From the NCBI RefSeq assembly GCF_014195325.1, contig NZ_JACIBK010000013.1:123475-187474 (forward strand): a stretch of DNA of 64,000 nt. Reading direction: 5' to 3'. How positions within the stretch are numbered: position 1 is the stretch's first letter; every line of letters begins with the position of its first letter. This DNA is from Rhizobium sp. BK650. GTDB taxonomy: Bacteria; Pseudomonadota; Alphaproteobacteria; Rhizobiales; Rhizobiaceae. This document shows, piece after piece, positions 8,707 to 17,406 of this stretch. The notes below the pieces were generated by a model. The model was not told where the DNA came from, searched no databases, and saw nothing but the letters and a program-made list of their open reading frames with translations. Made by a program: the position numbers and the translations under genes.

Positions 8707-9864
8707 TTACATAAACAACCGCGCGGCGCGACCGTTCTTCCGTTCGGCATTGTTGTAGTAGCTTGCGGCCTGAGGCACTGATTTATGCAGCGATTGCTGC
8801 ATGGCCTCCTGCAGCGGCACCCCGCGGTTGGCGGCTTCCGTCAGGTAGCCCGACCGCAGTCCGTGTGCCGAAAACGCGCCGATCTCCAGCCCAGCCTGTT
8901 TTACCCGTGCCTTAACAATATCATTGACCGCCTTCGGGTCGAGCGCGCGACGGGAAACATTGCCCCAGCGATCGATCGCCCGAAACACGCTGCCGCTGTC
9001 GATCTTCGCGGCAGCCAGCCAGGCATTCAGCGCGTCCACAGGCCGGCCCGTGAGATAGACGACCTCATCCTGGCTGGCGCCGGAGTTCTTGGTGCGGCCG
9101 AGATGGATGGACAGAGAGGGGAGGGGGATATCGTCCTCGCCGGTGACCGGCGGCTCGATCGCCAGTTGATCCCTGCGCAGACCAGCCACTTCGCTGCGGC
9201 GGCGACCGCCGGAGGCGACGGCGAGCATCAGGATTGCCCGATCGCGGATATCGCGCAAGCTGTCGCCGCCACAGGTCGCCAAGAGTTTGGCAAGGACGTC
9301 GCCGGTGACCGCCTTGGCGCTTTTGCGGCGGCGTGGCCGCGGCACGGCGCGAACGGCCAGCCGGATCGCCGATTTGAGGGCAGGGGAGGCGAAGGCGCCG
9401 TCGAGGCCGCGCCACTTGGTCAGCGTCGACCAGCTGGCGAGCCGACGGCGCACGGTGTCCGGAGCATGCGGTCCGACAACCCGCAGGAAGCCGCTATCCC
9501 GCAGGACCTGGTCAACGTCGGCCGGCATGCCGTGATCGGGATCGCTTTCTCGTTTCGCCGGGTCCCAAAGATGATGGGCAACGAACTTCAGCAGCAGCGC
9601 TTCCGGCGCCGGCCAGGGCAGGGGGGATGCGGTCGCGGCCAGCGACCAGGCTTCCAGATAGGCGAGGTCGGAGGTGAGTGCGCGCAACGTGTTGTCGCCC
9701 ATGCCTTCGTTGACGAGGTGTTTGAGCGTCTCGACGTCCTGGTCGGTCAGGAGCTCGGCGAGCTTGTCGCGGCGGTCGATCGGCAGGATGGCGGCCATGG
9801 TGTCGAGCGCTTCGGCGCGGCGTGCGACGTCGCCCGAAAAAAGCGGCGCCGGCGACACGGCCAT
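8707..9864 (-). CDS. Tyrosine recombinase/integrase (intact copy)
   Basis: 385 residues. A SAM-like N-terminal core-binding region (about 50-180) is followed by the catalytic domain. The first catalytic Arg lies in GGRRRSEVAGLR, HxxR in SAHGLRSGYLTEAANRG, and the Tyr nucleophile in ASYYNNAE. It is the last gene of an operon with VapBC and a small gene; its ATG shares a base with the upstream stop (TGATG). Family members cut and rejoin DNA at short inverted sites. Its attachment site is unknown, but palindromes just upstream of the operon (10920-11082) are candidates. It is a paralogue of the broken copy at 5.9-7.1 kb. Confidence 0.92.
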   Translation of the reverse strand: MAVSPAPLFSGDVARRAEALDTMAAILPIDRRDKLAELLTDQDVETLKHLVNEGMGDNTLRALTSDLAYLEAWSLAATASPLPWPAPEALLLKFVAHHLWDPAKRESDPDHGMPADVDQVLRDSGFLRVVGPHAPDTVRRRLASWSTLTKWRGLDGAFASPALKSAIRLAVRAVPRPRRRKSAKAVTGDVLAKLLATCGGDSLRDIRDRAILMLAVASGGRRRSEVAGLRRDQLAIEPPVTGEDDIPLPSLSIHLGRTKNSGASQDEVVYLTGRPVDALNAWLAAAKIDSGSVFRAIDRWGNVSRRALDPKAVNDIVKARVKQAGLEIGAFSAHGLRSGYLTEAANRGVPLQEAMQQSLHKSVPQAASYYNNAERKNGRAARLFM

Positions 9865-10151
9865 CAGACGCTCTCCGCCGGCGGTCGCCAGCGCGCGATG
9901 ATCGCTTCGATCTCGCTGCGATAGTCGTAGGGGTAGACGACATCGTCGGCGCGGGCGAGAAAGGTGAAGATCGTCGCCATGTCATCGCCGATGTGTGGGT
10001 CGACATTGGCGAGATCGGTGAGATCAAAGCCGCCGTGGACCTCGGCGTTCCACCAGGCGAGCAGGAAATTGGCCACCCGCCGCCCCTGGCCGCTGTCTTC
10101 ATGGGCAACGTTCAGCAGTTTTTCGAGGGCAAATCTGACGCGGTCTTCCAT
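9864..10151 (-). CDS. Small conserved protein between VapC and integrase
   Basis: 95 residues, mainly helical and acidic (LNVAHEDSGQGRRVANFLLA then WWNAEVHGGFDLTDLANVD). It resembles DUF7673-like small proteins seen on mobile elements, though I am not certain of the family. No catalytic motif is visible. It overlaps the integrase start by one base and lies 39 bp downstream of VapC, so it is probably co-expressed. It occupies the position held by the second antitoxin in module 1. Confidence 0.7.
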   Translation of the reverse strand: MEDRVRFALEKLLNVAHEDSGQGRRVANFLLAWWNAEVHGGFDLTDLANVDPHIGDDMATIFTFLARADDVVYPYDYRSEIEAIIARWRPPAESV

Positions 10152-10190
10152 GGCGAACCACCTTTATTTCCGGAATCGGGCAATGCGACA

Positions 10191-10595
10191 TCAGGGGCCA
10201 AGGGCTGCGACGCCTTCCGTGCGTGCGGCCTCGGCCAGCCGGCGGTCGAGCGTGGCAAGCGGCAGACGCTCGAGCAGGGCGAGGGCGAGATAGGCGGCAT
10301 CATAGGCGCTGAGACGGTACTTGCGCGACAAACGGACAACCTCGGTATCGTCGCCGGGGCCGACGAGCTTTAAGGGCAGGGCACGAAACCGCGACAGTGC
10401 TGAATGGACAAGGTCGTCCGAAATCCGACCACGCCGCTCGGCACTCAAGAGAATGCTACGGATCTCATGGCGCAGCAGATCGGGCGCTACGGCGTCCTCG
10501 TCGGCCATGCGCGTCATTGCCTGTTCGGCCAGCGTATTATCCTCGTCCGGCAACAGCCAGGCGCCGGCGATCGAGGCATCGACGACAAAGGCCAT
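10191..10595 (-). CDS. vapC: VapC-type PIN toxin
   Basis: 134 residues. PIN acidic residues are visible: Asp in FVVDASIAGAWLLPDE, Glu in LLRHEIRSIL, Asp in YRLSAYDAAYLALAL and Asp in LATLDRRLAEAA. Full length for VapC, a tRNA/rRNA endonuclease. It is coupled to the upstream antitoxin by a one-base TGATG overlap. It differs clearly in sequence from the module 1 toxin, so the two modules exchanged or diverged in their TA part while keeping related integrases. Confidence 0.92.
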   Translation of the reverse strand: MAFVVDASIAGAWLLPDEDNTLAEQAMTRMADEDAVAPDLLRHEIRSILLSAERRGRISDDLVHSALSRFRALPLKLVGPGDDTEVVRLSRKYRLSAYDAAYLALALLERLPLATLDRRLAEAARTEGVAALGP

Positions 10596-10834
10596 CAGCG
10601 ACGGCCTTCCTGCTTCCAGGCCTGAATCTCTTCGTGTGTGACCGGCTTGGCCTGGGTGCGCAGCGCACGGACTGCCTCGATAGCGGCCAGGCGCTGGCGA
10701 CGCTCGTCGATGGCGACCAAACGGGCAATGGGATCGTTACCACGGGCAATAATAAAGTCCTCACCGGCTTCGACCCGCGCCAGCAGGTCGGACAGGTGGG
10801 TTTTGGCCTCGGCGACCTTGACGGTGACGGTCAT
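10595..10834 (-). CDS. vapB: VapB/Phd-type antitoxin
   Basis: 79 residues from the ATG at 10834, chosen because GGAAGGAA precedes it; an in-frame ATG at 10891 would add an unsupported extension. The Phd/YefM-like N-terminus MTVTVKVAEAKTHLSDLLAR then EAGEDFIIARGNDPIARLVA is followed by a basic/acidic tail. First gene of module 2. The dyads at 10920-11082 lie just upstream and may serve as operator, recombination site, or both. Confidence 0.9.
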   Translation of the reverse strand: MTVTVKVAEAKTHLSDLLARVEAGEDFIIARGNDPIARLVAIDERRQRLAAIEAVRALRTQAKPVTHEEIQAWKQEGRR

Positions 10835-10919
10835 GATATTTCCTTCCGCTCGCAATCGTCCCGTAGTGTTTCGTGCGCAGGATAGGGCCAATGTCGATGT
10901 TGGTCAATGGGTGGACTAT

Positions 10920-10954
10920 CTCACTTCCGATAAGCATTACTTATCGGAAGTGAG
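10920..10954. repeat. Perfect 15-bp inverted repeat with 5-bp spacer
   Basis: CTCACTTCCGATAAG (10920-10934), spacer CATTA, then CTTATCGGAAGTGAG (10940-10954). It lies 85 bp upstream of the vapB start, at the head of an operon ending in a tyrosine integrase. The arm length and short spacer resemble core sites of tyrosine recombinases, but a repressor operator is equally possible. Confidence 0.9.
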
Positions 10955-10981
10955 CCATCGCGCACATCACCGTCATGGCCG

Positions 10982-11082
10982 ACGGAAGTTATCAGCTTTG
11001 TGACTTCCGTGACAGAAAAGAACAGCATTAATTCATATGGTTAATGGGATGGAAACAGCATGCACTTCCGCCAAATTGGCGG
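10982..11082. repeat. Two further dyads sharing ACTTCCG
   Basis: ACGGAAGT (10982-10989) and ACTTCCGT (11003-11010) form an 8-bp inverted repeat with a 13-bp spacer. CCGCCAAATTGGCGG (11068-11082) is a 15-bp palindrome directly preceded by CACTT, giving CACTTCCG again. With the larger dyad at 10920, the motif ACTTCCG recurs on both strands within 165 bp, suggesting an array of protein-binding sites between two recombinase operons. No gene is seen in 10835-11185. Confidence 0.75.
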
Positions 11083-11171
11083 TAACGGAGGCGGCGAATG
11101 ACGCAGGCAATTGAGGGGAGGCCGAACCTGCCCGCGCCTCGGCGGCAAGCTCGGCCGAACCCCTGAGGCGA

Positions 11172-11188
11172 TAGGCCGTTCCGGCCTA
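11172..11188 (-). terminator. Short strong hairpin overlapping the stop of the large recombinase
   Basis: TAGGCCG and CGGCCTA around TTC form a 7-bp GC-rich stem that includes the TAG stop codon of the leftward 785-residue recombinase. No T-run is present, so a termination role is uncertain. Confidence 0.4.
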
Positions 11189-13543
11189 CGCCGCTTCCCA
11201 GACCTGGTTCAGGATTTTTGCGGCCAGCGCCGCCTTATCCTGCGGCAGGAAACGGCCATAGTGCTGCTGCACCACGTCAGGAGTATCCTGGATTGCATAG
11301 CTCGCCTGCTCGTAGGATCCTGTCTGCTTGAGGATATGGGTCGCCAGAATATCCCGGACATTGTGCGGCCCGTGCGGTAGCAGGCCCTTGATGGCGCCGC
11401 GCCCGGTATACGGGTTGTAGATGCCATATCGTTGAATGACGGTCCGCCAGGCCTCATAGAAGGTCGTCGAGTCGTATGCTGCGTCGATGCTGGTCGTCTT
11501 GACCGTCTTGACGAACAGCGTGCCGGGATCCTTCGCCCCGGCCAGCAACACACCGCGATGCCGGTCGATGTACGCGTCCAGGTATTTGTAAAGGTCGAGC
11601 AGGTCGGGCAGGATCAGCCGGAACGGTTTCTGGCCGAAGAAGGACGAGCCGGAATTCTTGAACGCGACGGACGGAATGAGCACTTCCCAGCCACGCTCGC
11701 GGTCGCTCCAGCGCAGCTCCCCGCACTTCATGTCTTCCAGCCGGCGCTCCGCAGTCGGAAAATGACCGCGCGGGCAGACGCGAAGCTGGCGGAGGTTCTT
11801 CTGCCGCAGTCCCAGATGCAACCCAAGCCGAAGCATCAGGAAGGAGCGGACCGCTTCCGCCGCTGGCCGCGGATAGAGATGCTCGTCCGGCATCCGCTTC
11901 AGGATCTCATCGGTGGTTTTGCGATACTCTGCCAAAGGGCTGTCTGCTTCGAGGATCACCATGATCGGCTCGAACGGATCGCGATGCACCCGCATGACCC
12001 GCTGAACTTCCTTGGAGCGATTGGCAGCATGCCGATGAAACGCGTCGCAGGCGCCATGCCAGTTACGCGAAGCGAATTCGATCTCCTCTGGGGCGATCAG
12101 GCCTTCGATCGGCCTGACATTCTTCAGAAGCTCCGGATGCTGCCGGATCCAGCCAACCTCGGCACGGGTGAGGGCTTGTGCGACCATCAGCATGTCTTCT
12201 TCCCATTTGGTGTAGAAGCCGCGCCGCTGCTCGCGCCATTGCAGATACCAGTCCCAGACGCCTGGGAAAATCAGCAGACCGAAGGTCAGCTGGCTGAGCG
12301 GAACGCCGCGGCCTTTGACGATGCCGGTGGGCGAGGCGGCCAGCGCCCCGAACATCAGTCCAAGATGCTCGACCTTCTGCGATGCCGTTTCCTCGCCCCA
12401 CACGCCATTGCGCTGGAAGCCGATCGCTGTCAGCGTCGAGGTTTTGAAGCGGATCAGATCCGCCATCTCCATCGCCAGCCGCGGTGGCGCATCGACCACG
12501 CCGGACAGAAGATCCGGATCCTCGAAGGATTCGTCCGCACTGCGACTGGCGCCGCTGGACAGCACGGCAGACCGGGGAGACAGGGATCCTCCGCCATAGG
12601 TGATGCCGGGAAACCGGATGGCATAACGTTGCTTGCTGGCCGCCGCCTGGTATCGGCGATAGTCGGTGGAACCGGAGATGATGACGCGTCGCACCCAGTC
12701 GATGATCTCCTCGCGCTTGGAGAACGGCAGGCTGCCAAAATCGTCCGGCAGATGCCACGCCAGTCGCCGCCGCTCGGCAGGGCTGATATCGCCAAGATCG
12801 TGTCCATTGAGCGAACGCGACTGATGCGGGAGCTTGGCCTTGAAATATCCTGGCGTCAGTTGATAGCGCCGCTCGATGCGGGCGAGGATTTCGAAGCTGG
12901 CAATGGACCTCGGCGCGCGTTCACCCTGGATCCATGACAACAGGGTCTTGTGGTCGAAGTTCTCGCCGAGGCGAATGATGGCGCGATAGAGTTGCCAGTA
13001 ACTGTCGCCGAACCGGCGCATCTGGTAGATGAGCGCGTCCTGAAAGCTCTCGGGATCTTCCGCCGCTTCGAACAGCGGTTCGGGAAATTCCTGGATCGGC
13101 TTTGGCTTTGCGCCTCGCGGCGCAGAGGCGGGTTGGGCCGGGGTGTTGTCGCCGCCCAGCCGTTGGGGCTTACGGGTGGAGGATGCCGTTGGCGCTGTAG
13201 CACGACGAACGGTTTTGGGCGATCTGGTTTTTGGTTTTGGCCGCCGAATGTCTTCCGCCGCGGGTGGCATGCGGAGCCAGCGGAGGATGGCGTCGAGGCC
13301 GGGGCGCAGCTGGTTTTTCAGCTCCACTGTCAGGTCGTCTTCGATCCCGCAGGCATCCGCAATGGCCGCCCAGTTGATGCGGCCAGTCAGCAATGGAGGT
13401 GATTTGCGGTAAATGATCAGGCTGACGAGGTAGGGCTTGATATTCTCCAGGGCCCGTTTCGAAGTGACTGGTGCGATGCGCACCTCACAGAAGTCTGAGA
13501 TTTTTCGTTGAAACTGACGTGATGCAATATCTTGTTTTGGCAT
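11186..13543 (-). CDS. Large tyrosine recombinase/integrase (785 residues)
   Basis: Start ATG at 13543 (MPKQDIASRQFQRK), preceded by AAAGGAA; the longer frame to 13678 is less likely. About 550 N-terminal residues without recognised motifs include a Pro/Lys-rich linker near residue 130-180. They precede a tyrosine-recombinase catalytic domain with Arg in LGLHLGLRQKNLRQLR, HxxR in GPHNVRDILATHILKQ and Tyr in VQQHYGRF. It is about twice the length of a typical integrase, like the large integrases of rhizobial islands. Monocistronic and leftward, divergent from hipBA. Its substrate may be the palindrome cluster at its 3' side. Confidence 0.88.
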   Translation of the reverse strand: MPKQDIASRQFQRKISDFCEVRIAPVTSKRALENIKPYLVSLIIYRKSPPLLTGRINWAAIADACGIEDDLTVELKNQLRPGLDAILRWLRMPPAAEDIRRPKPKTRSPKTVRRATAPTASSTRKPQRLGGDNTPAQPASAPRGAKPKPIQEFPEPLFEAAEDPESFQDALIYQMRRFGDSYWQLYRAIIRLGENFDHKTLLSWIQGERAPRSIASFEILARIERRYQLTPGYFKAKLPHQSRSLNGHDLGDISPAERRRLAWHLPDDFGSLPFSKREEIIDWVRRVIISGSTDYRRYQAAASKQRYAIRFPGITYGGGSLSPRSAVLSSGASRSADESFEDPDLLSGVVDAPPRLAMEMADLIRFKTSTLTAIGFQRNGVWGEETASQKVEHLGLMFGALAASPTGIVKGRGVPLSQLTFGLLIFPGVWDWYLQWREQRRGFYTKWEEDMLMVAQALTRAEVGWIRQHPELLKNVRPIEGLIAPEEIEFASRNWHGACDAFHRHAANRSKEVQRVMRVHRDPFEPIMVILEADSPLAEYRKTTDEILKRMPDEHLYPRPAAEAVRSFLMLRLGLHLGLRQKNLRQLRVCPRGHFPTAERRLEDMKCGELRWSDRERGWEVLIPSVAFKNSGSSFFGQKPFRLILPDLLDLYKYLDAYIDRHRGVLLAGAKDPGTLFVKTVKTTSIDAAYDSTTFYEAWRTVIQRYGIYNPYTGRGAIKGLLPHGPHNVRDILATHILKQTGSYEQASYAIQDTPDVVQQHYGRFLPQDKAALAAKILNQVWEAA

Positions 13544-13734
13544 GCTAATATTCCTTTCGGCCCCAATGCCGAGGGCGAGCGGAAATAAAAGCTCTCCTTT
13601 AACAAAGAATGTAACGTCCAGAACGAACAGGTAGGCAGTTAACGGCTGTCGCAAAGGTCCGGTGAAGCACCCGGACACACAGCCTACTCTTCTGACGGAG
13701 CGGTAAGCCGTACTGGAGATATTGTTAGCTTCGT

Positions 13735-13759
13735 GCTACATAAGGCTAATTTCTGTAGC
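13735..13759. promoter_or_regulatory. Candidate HipB operator
   Basis: GCTACA (13735-13740) and TGTAGC (13754-13759) form an inverted repeat ending 13 bp before the hipB ATG. TTAGC/GCTAA arms (about 13724-13748) overlap it. HipB-family regulators repress their own promoter by binding such dyads. Position supports this; binding is inferred. Confidence 0.45.
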
Positions 13760-13772
13760 GTGAAGGTCTCAC

Positions 13773-14108
13773 ATGCCTACCCCACATCAACCATCGGCGG
13801 CCGTCAGGCGAGCTTTGCGAAAGCTCGGTGCGGATATCCAGGATGCTCGTCGTCGACGTAAGCTGCCGATGGCTGTGGTGGCGGAACGAGCATTTACCTC
13901 GCGCTCGACGCTGCAAAAGATCGAGGCGGGCGACACGAATGTCAGCATCGGTATCTACGCGGGCGTCCTCCAGGCATTAGGGCTGCTCGACGAGCTGGCC
14001 CAGATTGCAGACATTAGCAACGACAGTGTCGGCCAGGCGCTTGCCAGTGCCGATCTGCCAAAGCGCGTTCGCTTGAAGCCAGCGTCGGGATCGTCTCGCG
14101 ATGGCTGA
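13773..14108 (+). CDS. hipB: HipB-like antitoxin, XRE family
   Basis: 111 residues with a helix-turn-helix of the Cro/CI type: GADIQDARRRRKLPMAVVAE then FTSRSTLQKIEAGDTNVSIG. The usual role is to bind HipA, block its kinase activity and repress the operon. It overlaps hipA by 8 bp. The C-terminus is basic (RVRLKPASGSSRDG). Confidence 0.92.
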   Translation: MPTPHQPSAAVRRALRKLGADIQDARRRRKLPMAVVAERAFTSRSTLQKIEAGDTNVSIGIYAGVLQALGLLDELAQIADISNDSVGQALASADLPKRVRLKPASGSSRDG

Positions 14109-15348
14109 CTTCGAGGTTCATATCGACCTTGCTGGAGACACCCGCAGAATTGGACTAGCGCGGAGCAATCGCATCCGCGGGTCTGAGACTATACTGTTCG
14201 AGTATGACGATGCCTGGCTGAAGGATCCTGATCGCTTCTCGCTGGAGCCCGCGCTCGCATTGACCCGCGGGGCCTTCGCTCCGCCGGCAGGATTGGCAAC
14301 GTTCGGGTCGATTGGAGACTCTGCTCCTGACACCTGGGGGCGACGGCTCATGCAACGCGCGGAGCGTCGCAGCGCGGAACGCGAGGCGCGAGCTGTTCGC
14401 ACCCTCGCCGAAAGCGACTACCTACTGGGTGTTGCCGACGAAACCCGTCTAGGCGCGCTTCGATTCCGGCGGATCGGAGAGGAGGTCTTCCAGGCTCCCA
14501 TCCAGAACGGTGTTCCCGCCGTCATCGAGCTTGGTCGGCTTCTGCAGATCACCGAGCGCATTCTGCGTGACGAGGAGACGGACGAAGACCTCCGGCTCAT
14601 TTTCGCTCCGGGTTCGTCACTGGGCGGCGCGCGACCGAAAGCCTCAGTTGTCGATCAGCATGGCCATCTTTCCATCGCCAAGTTTCCGAAGGAGACCGAC
14701 GAATACAGCATGGAGACCTGGGAGGAGATCGCACTTAGGCTCGCCGATCAGGCCGGTATAGTGACCCCAAGGCACGAACTAATCGAAGTGGCCGGAAAAG
14801 CCGTCATGTTGTCTCGACGCTTCGACCGCAGTGGCGTCATTCGCATTCCGTTTCTGTCGGCAATGGCGATGATGAGTGCCAGGGACGGCGAGCGCGGCAG
14901 TTATCCCGAAATTGTCGATGCGCTCGCGGAGCACGGGGCCCAAGGAAAGACCGACGCCCACGCTCTTTATCGGCGGGTAGTCTTCAACGTGCTGATCTCC
15001 AATGTCGACGATCATCTGCGCAATCACGGGTTCCTGTGGCTGGGAAAGGCGGGCTGGTCGTTGTCGCCGGCCTACGATCTCAATCCCGTTCCGACCGATC
15101 TTAAGGCACGGGTGCTGACCACCAATATCGATCTCGATGAAGGCACCTGCTCGCTCGATCTCCTAGAGGCTGCATCAGGATATTTTGCGCTCACGCTTGC
15201 CCAAGGACGAACCATCATTAAGGAGGTGGCGACCGTTACCTCGACCTGGCGAGATACGGCCAAGGCGGTTGGCGCGCGGAATAGCGAAATCAATCGTATG
15301 GCCAGTGCATTCGAGCATGACGACCTGAAGCGAGCGTCTGTACTGTAA
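14101..15348 (+). CDS. hipA: HipA-family serine/threonine kinase toxin
   Basis: 415 residues, close to E. coli HipA (440). The N-terminal subdomain has DSAPDTWGRRLM. The kinase core has the Gly-rich GSSLGGARPKA, SRRFDR, the catalytic loop NVLISNVDDHLRNHGFL and the metal-binding SPAYDLNPVP. Family members phosphorylate GltX or other tRNA-synthetase-linked targets and cause dormancy. All the catalytic motifs I can check are present, so it should be active. Translationally coupled to hipB. It stands between the large recombinase and the ubiquitin-like operon. Confidence 0.95.
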   Translation: MADFEVHIDLAGDTRRIGLARSNRIRGSETILFEYDDAWLKDPDRFSLEPALALTRGAFAPPAGLATFGSIGDSAPDTWGRRLMQRAERRSAEREARAVRTLAESDYLLGVADETRLGALRFRRIGEEVFQAPIQNGVPAVIELGRLLQITERILRDEETDEDLRLIFAPGSSLGGARPKASVVDQHGHLSIAKFPKETDEYSMETWEEIALRLADQAGIVTPRHELIEVAGKAVMLSRRFDRSGVIRIPFLSAMAMMSARDGERGSYPEIVDALAEHGAQGKTDAHALYRRVVFNVLISNVDDHLRNHGFLWLGKAGWSLSPAYDLNPVPTDLKARVLTTNIDLDEGTCSLDLLEAASGYFALTLAQGRTIIKEVATVTSTWRDTAKAVGARNSEINRMASAFEHDDLKRASVL

Positions 15349-15406
15349 TGAAGGCAGCGGCCTAGATTTAAGCGGGTTATTTTCAAACGAATCCACGCCA
15401 TTGCTG

Positions 15407-15934
15407 TCAGCCACCCGCAAGCCGAAAATGCCCTCGCCGGTCCTTATCGCCTTCTTCGACCATCTCGCCCCGGACTAGTCGCCGCAAGACCCTCAGAACA
15501 TCCCACGGGATCTCGTCGATATCGATGGCGATATCGGAGCCGCTACGATAGGTCGCCTCATCCAGTGCGGCGATGACCTTGGCTTCGAGGCGACCGTCAT
15601 AGGACGGTTCTTCATTGCCGTATTCGAAGCGCCCGCACCATACGATATGATCACGCCAGACGATAAAATGGCTGCGGCAGCCGTCCTCGCGCCATATCGA
15701 CGGATAAAGCGTGCAACGCTCGTCCCGAACCATCAGAGACCATGCCTTGCCCGCTCGAGGATCAAGGTTGACGACCAGGGTGTCACCGCACCCGTCTGGG
15801 CATTTTATCAACAGCGAACGGGGGCGGGTGCGGATGACGGCGGCGGTATCGCCCGGGTGTTCGAGCAAGGCTTCGGTCTCATCACGATATTCGCCCGTTC
15901 CGCGCCAGCGGATTTTGCGCGCAGGCGAAGTCAT
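15407..15934 (-). CDS. DUF6527-family protein, last gene of the Ub-like operon
   Basis: 175 residues from the ATG at 15934, which overlaps the upstream stop by 4 bp (ATGA). It has a CPDGCGDTLVVNLDP segment, a Cys-x3-Cys metal-binding-like motif, and HFIVWRDHIVWCG, consistent with DUF6527, a small zinc-binding-like family reported next to bacterial E1/E2/JAB genes. Activity unknown. From context it probably acts in substrate or Ubl recognition in the conjugation pathway. Confidence 0.75.
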   Translation of the reverse strand: MTSPARKIRWRGTGEYRDETEALLEHPGDTAAVIRTRPRSLLIKCPDGCGDTLVVNLDPRAGKAWSLMVRDERCTLYPSIWREDGCRSHFIVWRDHIVWCGRFEYGNEEPSYDGRLEAKVIAALDEATYRSGSDIAIDIDEIPWDVLRVLRRLVRGEMVEEGDKDRRGHFRLAGG

Positions 15935-17406
15935 GGTGTTCCTCCGCAAAGGTCGGCAACAAGATGGGCGGCGATCCGGTAGCCCCTTGCGCGGCGACCG
16001 CGGTCGGCATCGGGACCATCCGCCCATTGGCAGCGCCGCAGAAGCTGCACGGCGACGGCGGTCTGATATTCGCCGGGGCAGGTCTGAATGGCGATCCCCA
16101 TCGTGCGTATTTGGCGAACGACCGCTTCAATCCAGGCAAAGCGCGTTGCCGGTCGAGCAGGCCCCGGGGGATGGCGAAAGGCTGCTGGCGCATAGATCCT
16201 TTCGATCACTGTGGCCCAATCCGGATCATCGTAGCGGTGTTGGTCGACGTCGGGCGGGACCTCGAATGCCAGCCAGGCTTCGAGTGCTGCAAGATCTGCG
16301 GTCAAGGGGCCAAGCGTCACCGAAGCCAGATCGATCAGGATGGCACTCGATCCGCGCACCCGTACATTATCGCCATGCAGATCGCCATGAATCGGGGCTT
16401 GACGATAGGTCTGCTCGAGTGATGCAAGAGCGGTCCACAACATCTCCGGTGTCTCGAAGACCCCGGCCTCGGTGGCGCGCTCAACGTAACAAGGATCAAT
16501 CCGATCCGGGTTCCATAAGCCGATATTCCTGAGGGCAACCGCTACGGCACCTTTGACCGGATCGCTTGCATAACCTTGGTCGCGCCAGCCGCCCAAGGTT
16601 TCGTCCAACAGGGCGGTGATGGCCGGTCCTGCGACATTGCGCCGGGCAAGCGTCCAGAGCGATTCCGAGCGGTCCACGAAACTGCCGACGAGAAGACTGC
16701 GCTGGCTGCCGTGGATCAATTCATCGATATTGGGACGCAGCCCGAACGGGATGAAGCGCTCGGCGAAATTCCGATAATTGTCGTGTTCTTGCGCTATCTT
16801 ATCGCGCCGATCGAGCTTTGCGAATGCTGGTTGCGGCCAGGCACCGATGTTGGAACGGTCGACGATCATATGGACGGCAAAGACCCGCGCCGCCGAGCGC
16901 CCGCCACCCAGTTCGACAAGCGTAATCCTGCTGCATTGAGGAAAAGCCCGTTTGAACAGGATCTTGTCGGCTTCGCGCAACGGCTCGCGGTCATCGGCCG
17001 TGTTGATGTCCAGGTCTAGGCGCGGTATCTTGCCCGCATCGTAGCGGGCGATCACCTCGGCGATGGCGGGCGCTTGAGGCGCGGTATGCAGGCCGACGGA
17101 AGGCAAGCCGGCAAGCGTTCCCAGACGATCCTGGATACGGCCGGTCGCGGCATCGTCGGGGGCAATCACATCGACACGCAGACCGTGATCCACAAGCTGC
17201 AGGGCGTCGCGTCCGATCGCCTGGAGGAGCTCATCTTCCTGCCGCCCGTTGACGTTCACGACGACCGCACGTGCGAAGCCAGCATTTGGAAGCAGCGATG
17301 TCGGATCACATCGTTCTATGATGCAACGGCGATTGGCAAACTCACGCATCATCAGTGCGCCGGGCGCTTCACCGATCCACAGCACGTTGCGGCGTTCGTC
17401 AAACAT
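15931..17406 (-). CDS. Kinase-fold phosphotransferase (TCAD9-like) in the Ub-like operon
   Basis: 491 residues from the ATG at 17406 (MFDERRNVLW); the start overlaps the JAB-E1 stop by 8 bp. The C-terminal half has an aminoglycoside-phosphotransferase-like catalytic loop, APIHGDLHGDNVRV, then ILIDLASVTLGP with the metal-binding Asp. The N-terminal 160 residues resemble a Rossmann or receiver-like module. It matches the family I know as ternary-complex-associated domain 9, described computationally in bacterial conflict systems; the assignment is from memory of motifs. It may phosphorylate a component or an intruder target. The substrate is unknown. Confidence 0.7.
   Translation of the reverse strand: MFDERRNVLWIGEAPGALMMREFANRRCIIERCDPTSLLPNAGFARAVVVNVNGRQEDELLQAIGRDALQLVDHGLRVDVIAPDDAATGRIQDRLGTLAGLPSVGLHTAPQAPAIAEVIARYDAGKIPRLDLDINTADDREPLREADKILFKRAFPQCSRITLVELGGGRSAARVFAVHMIVDRSNIGAWPQPAFAKLDRRDKIAQEHDNYRNFAERFIPFGLRPNIDELIHGSQRSLLVGSFVDRSESLWTLARRNVAGPAITALLDETLGGWRDQGYASDPVKGAVAVALRNIGLWNPDRIDPCYVERATEAGVFETPEMLWTALASLEQTYRQAPIHGDLHGDNVRVRGSSAILIDLASVTLGPLTADLAALEAWLAFEVPPDVDQHRYDDPDWATVIERIYAPAAFRHPPGPARPATRFAWIEAVVRQIRTMGIAIQTCPGEYQTAVAVQLLRRCQWADGPDADRGRRARGYRIAAHLVADLCGGTP

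Noticed and set aside
11432..12937. 501-codon open frame opposite the large recombinase
   Set aside because: No family features; the minus strand has the recombinase catalytic residues.
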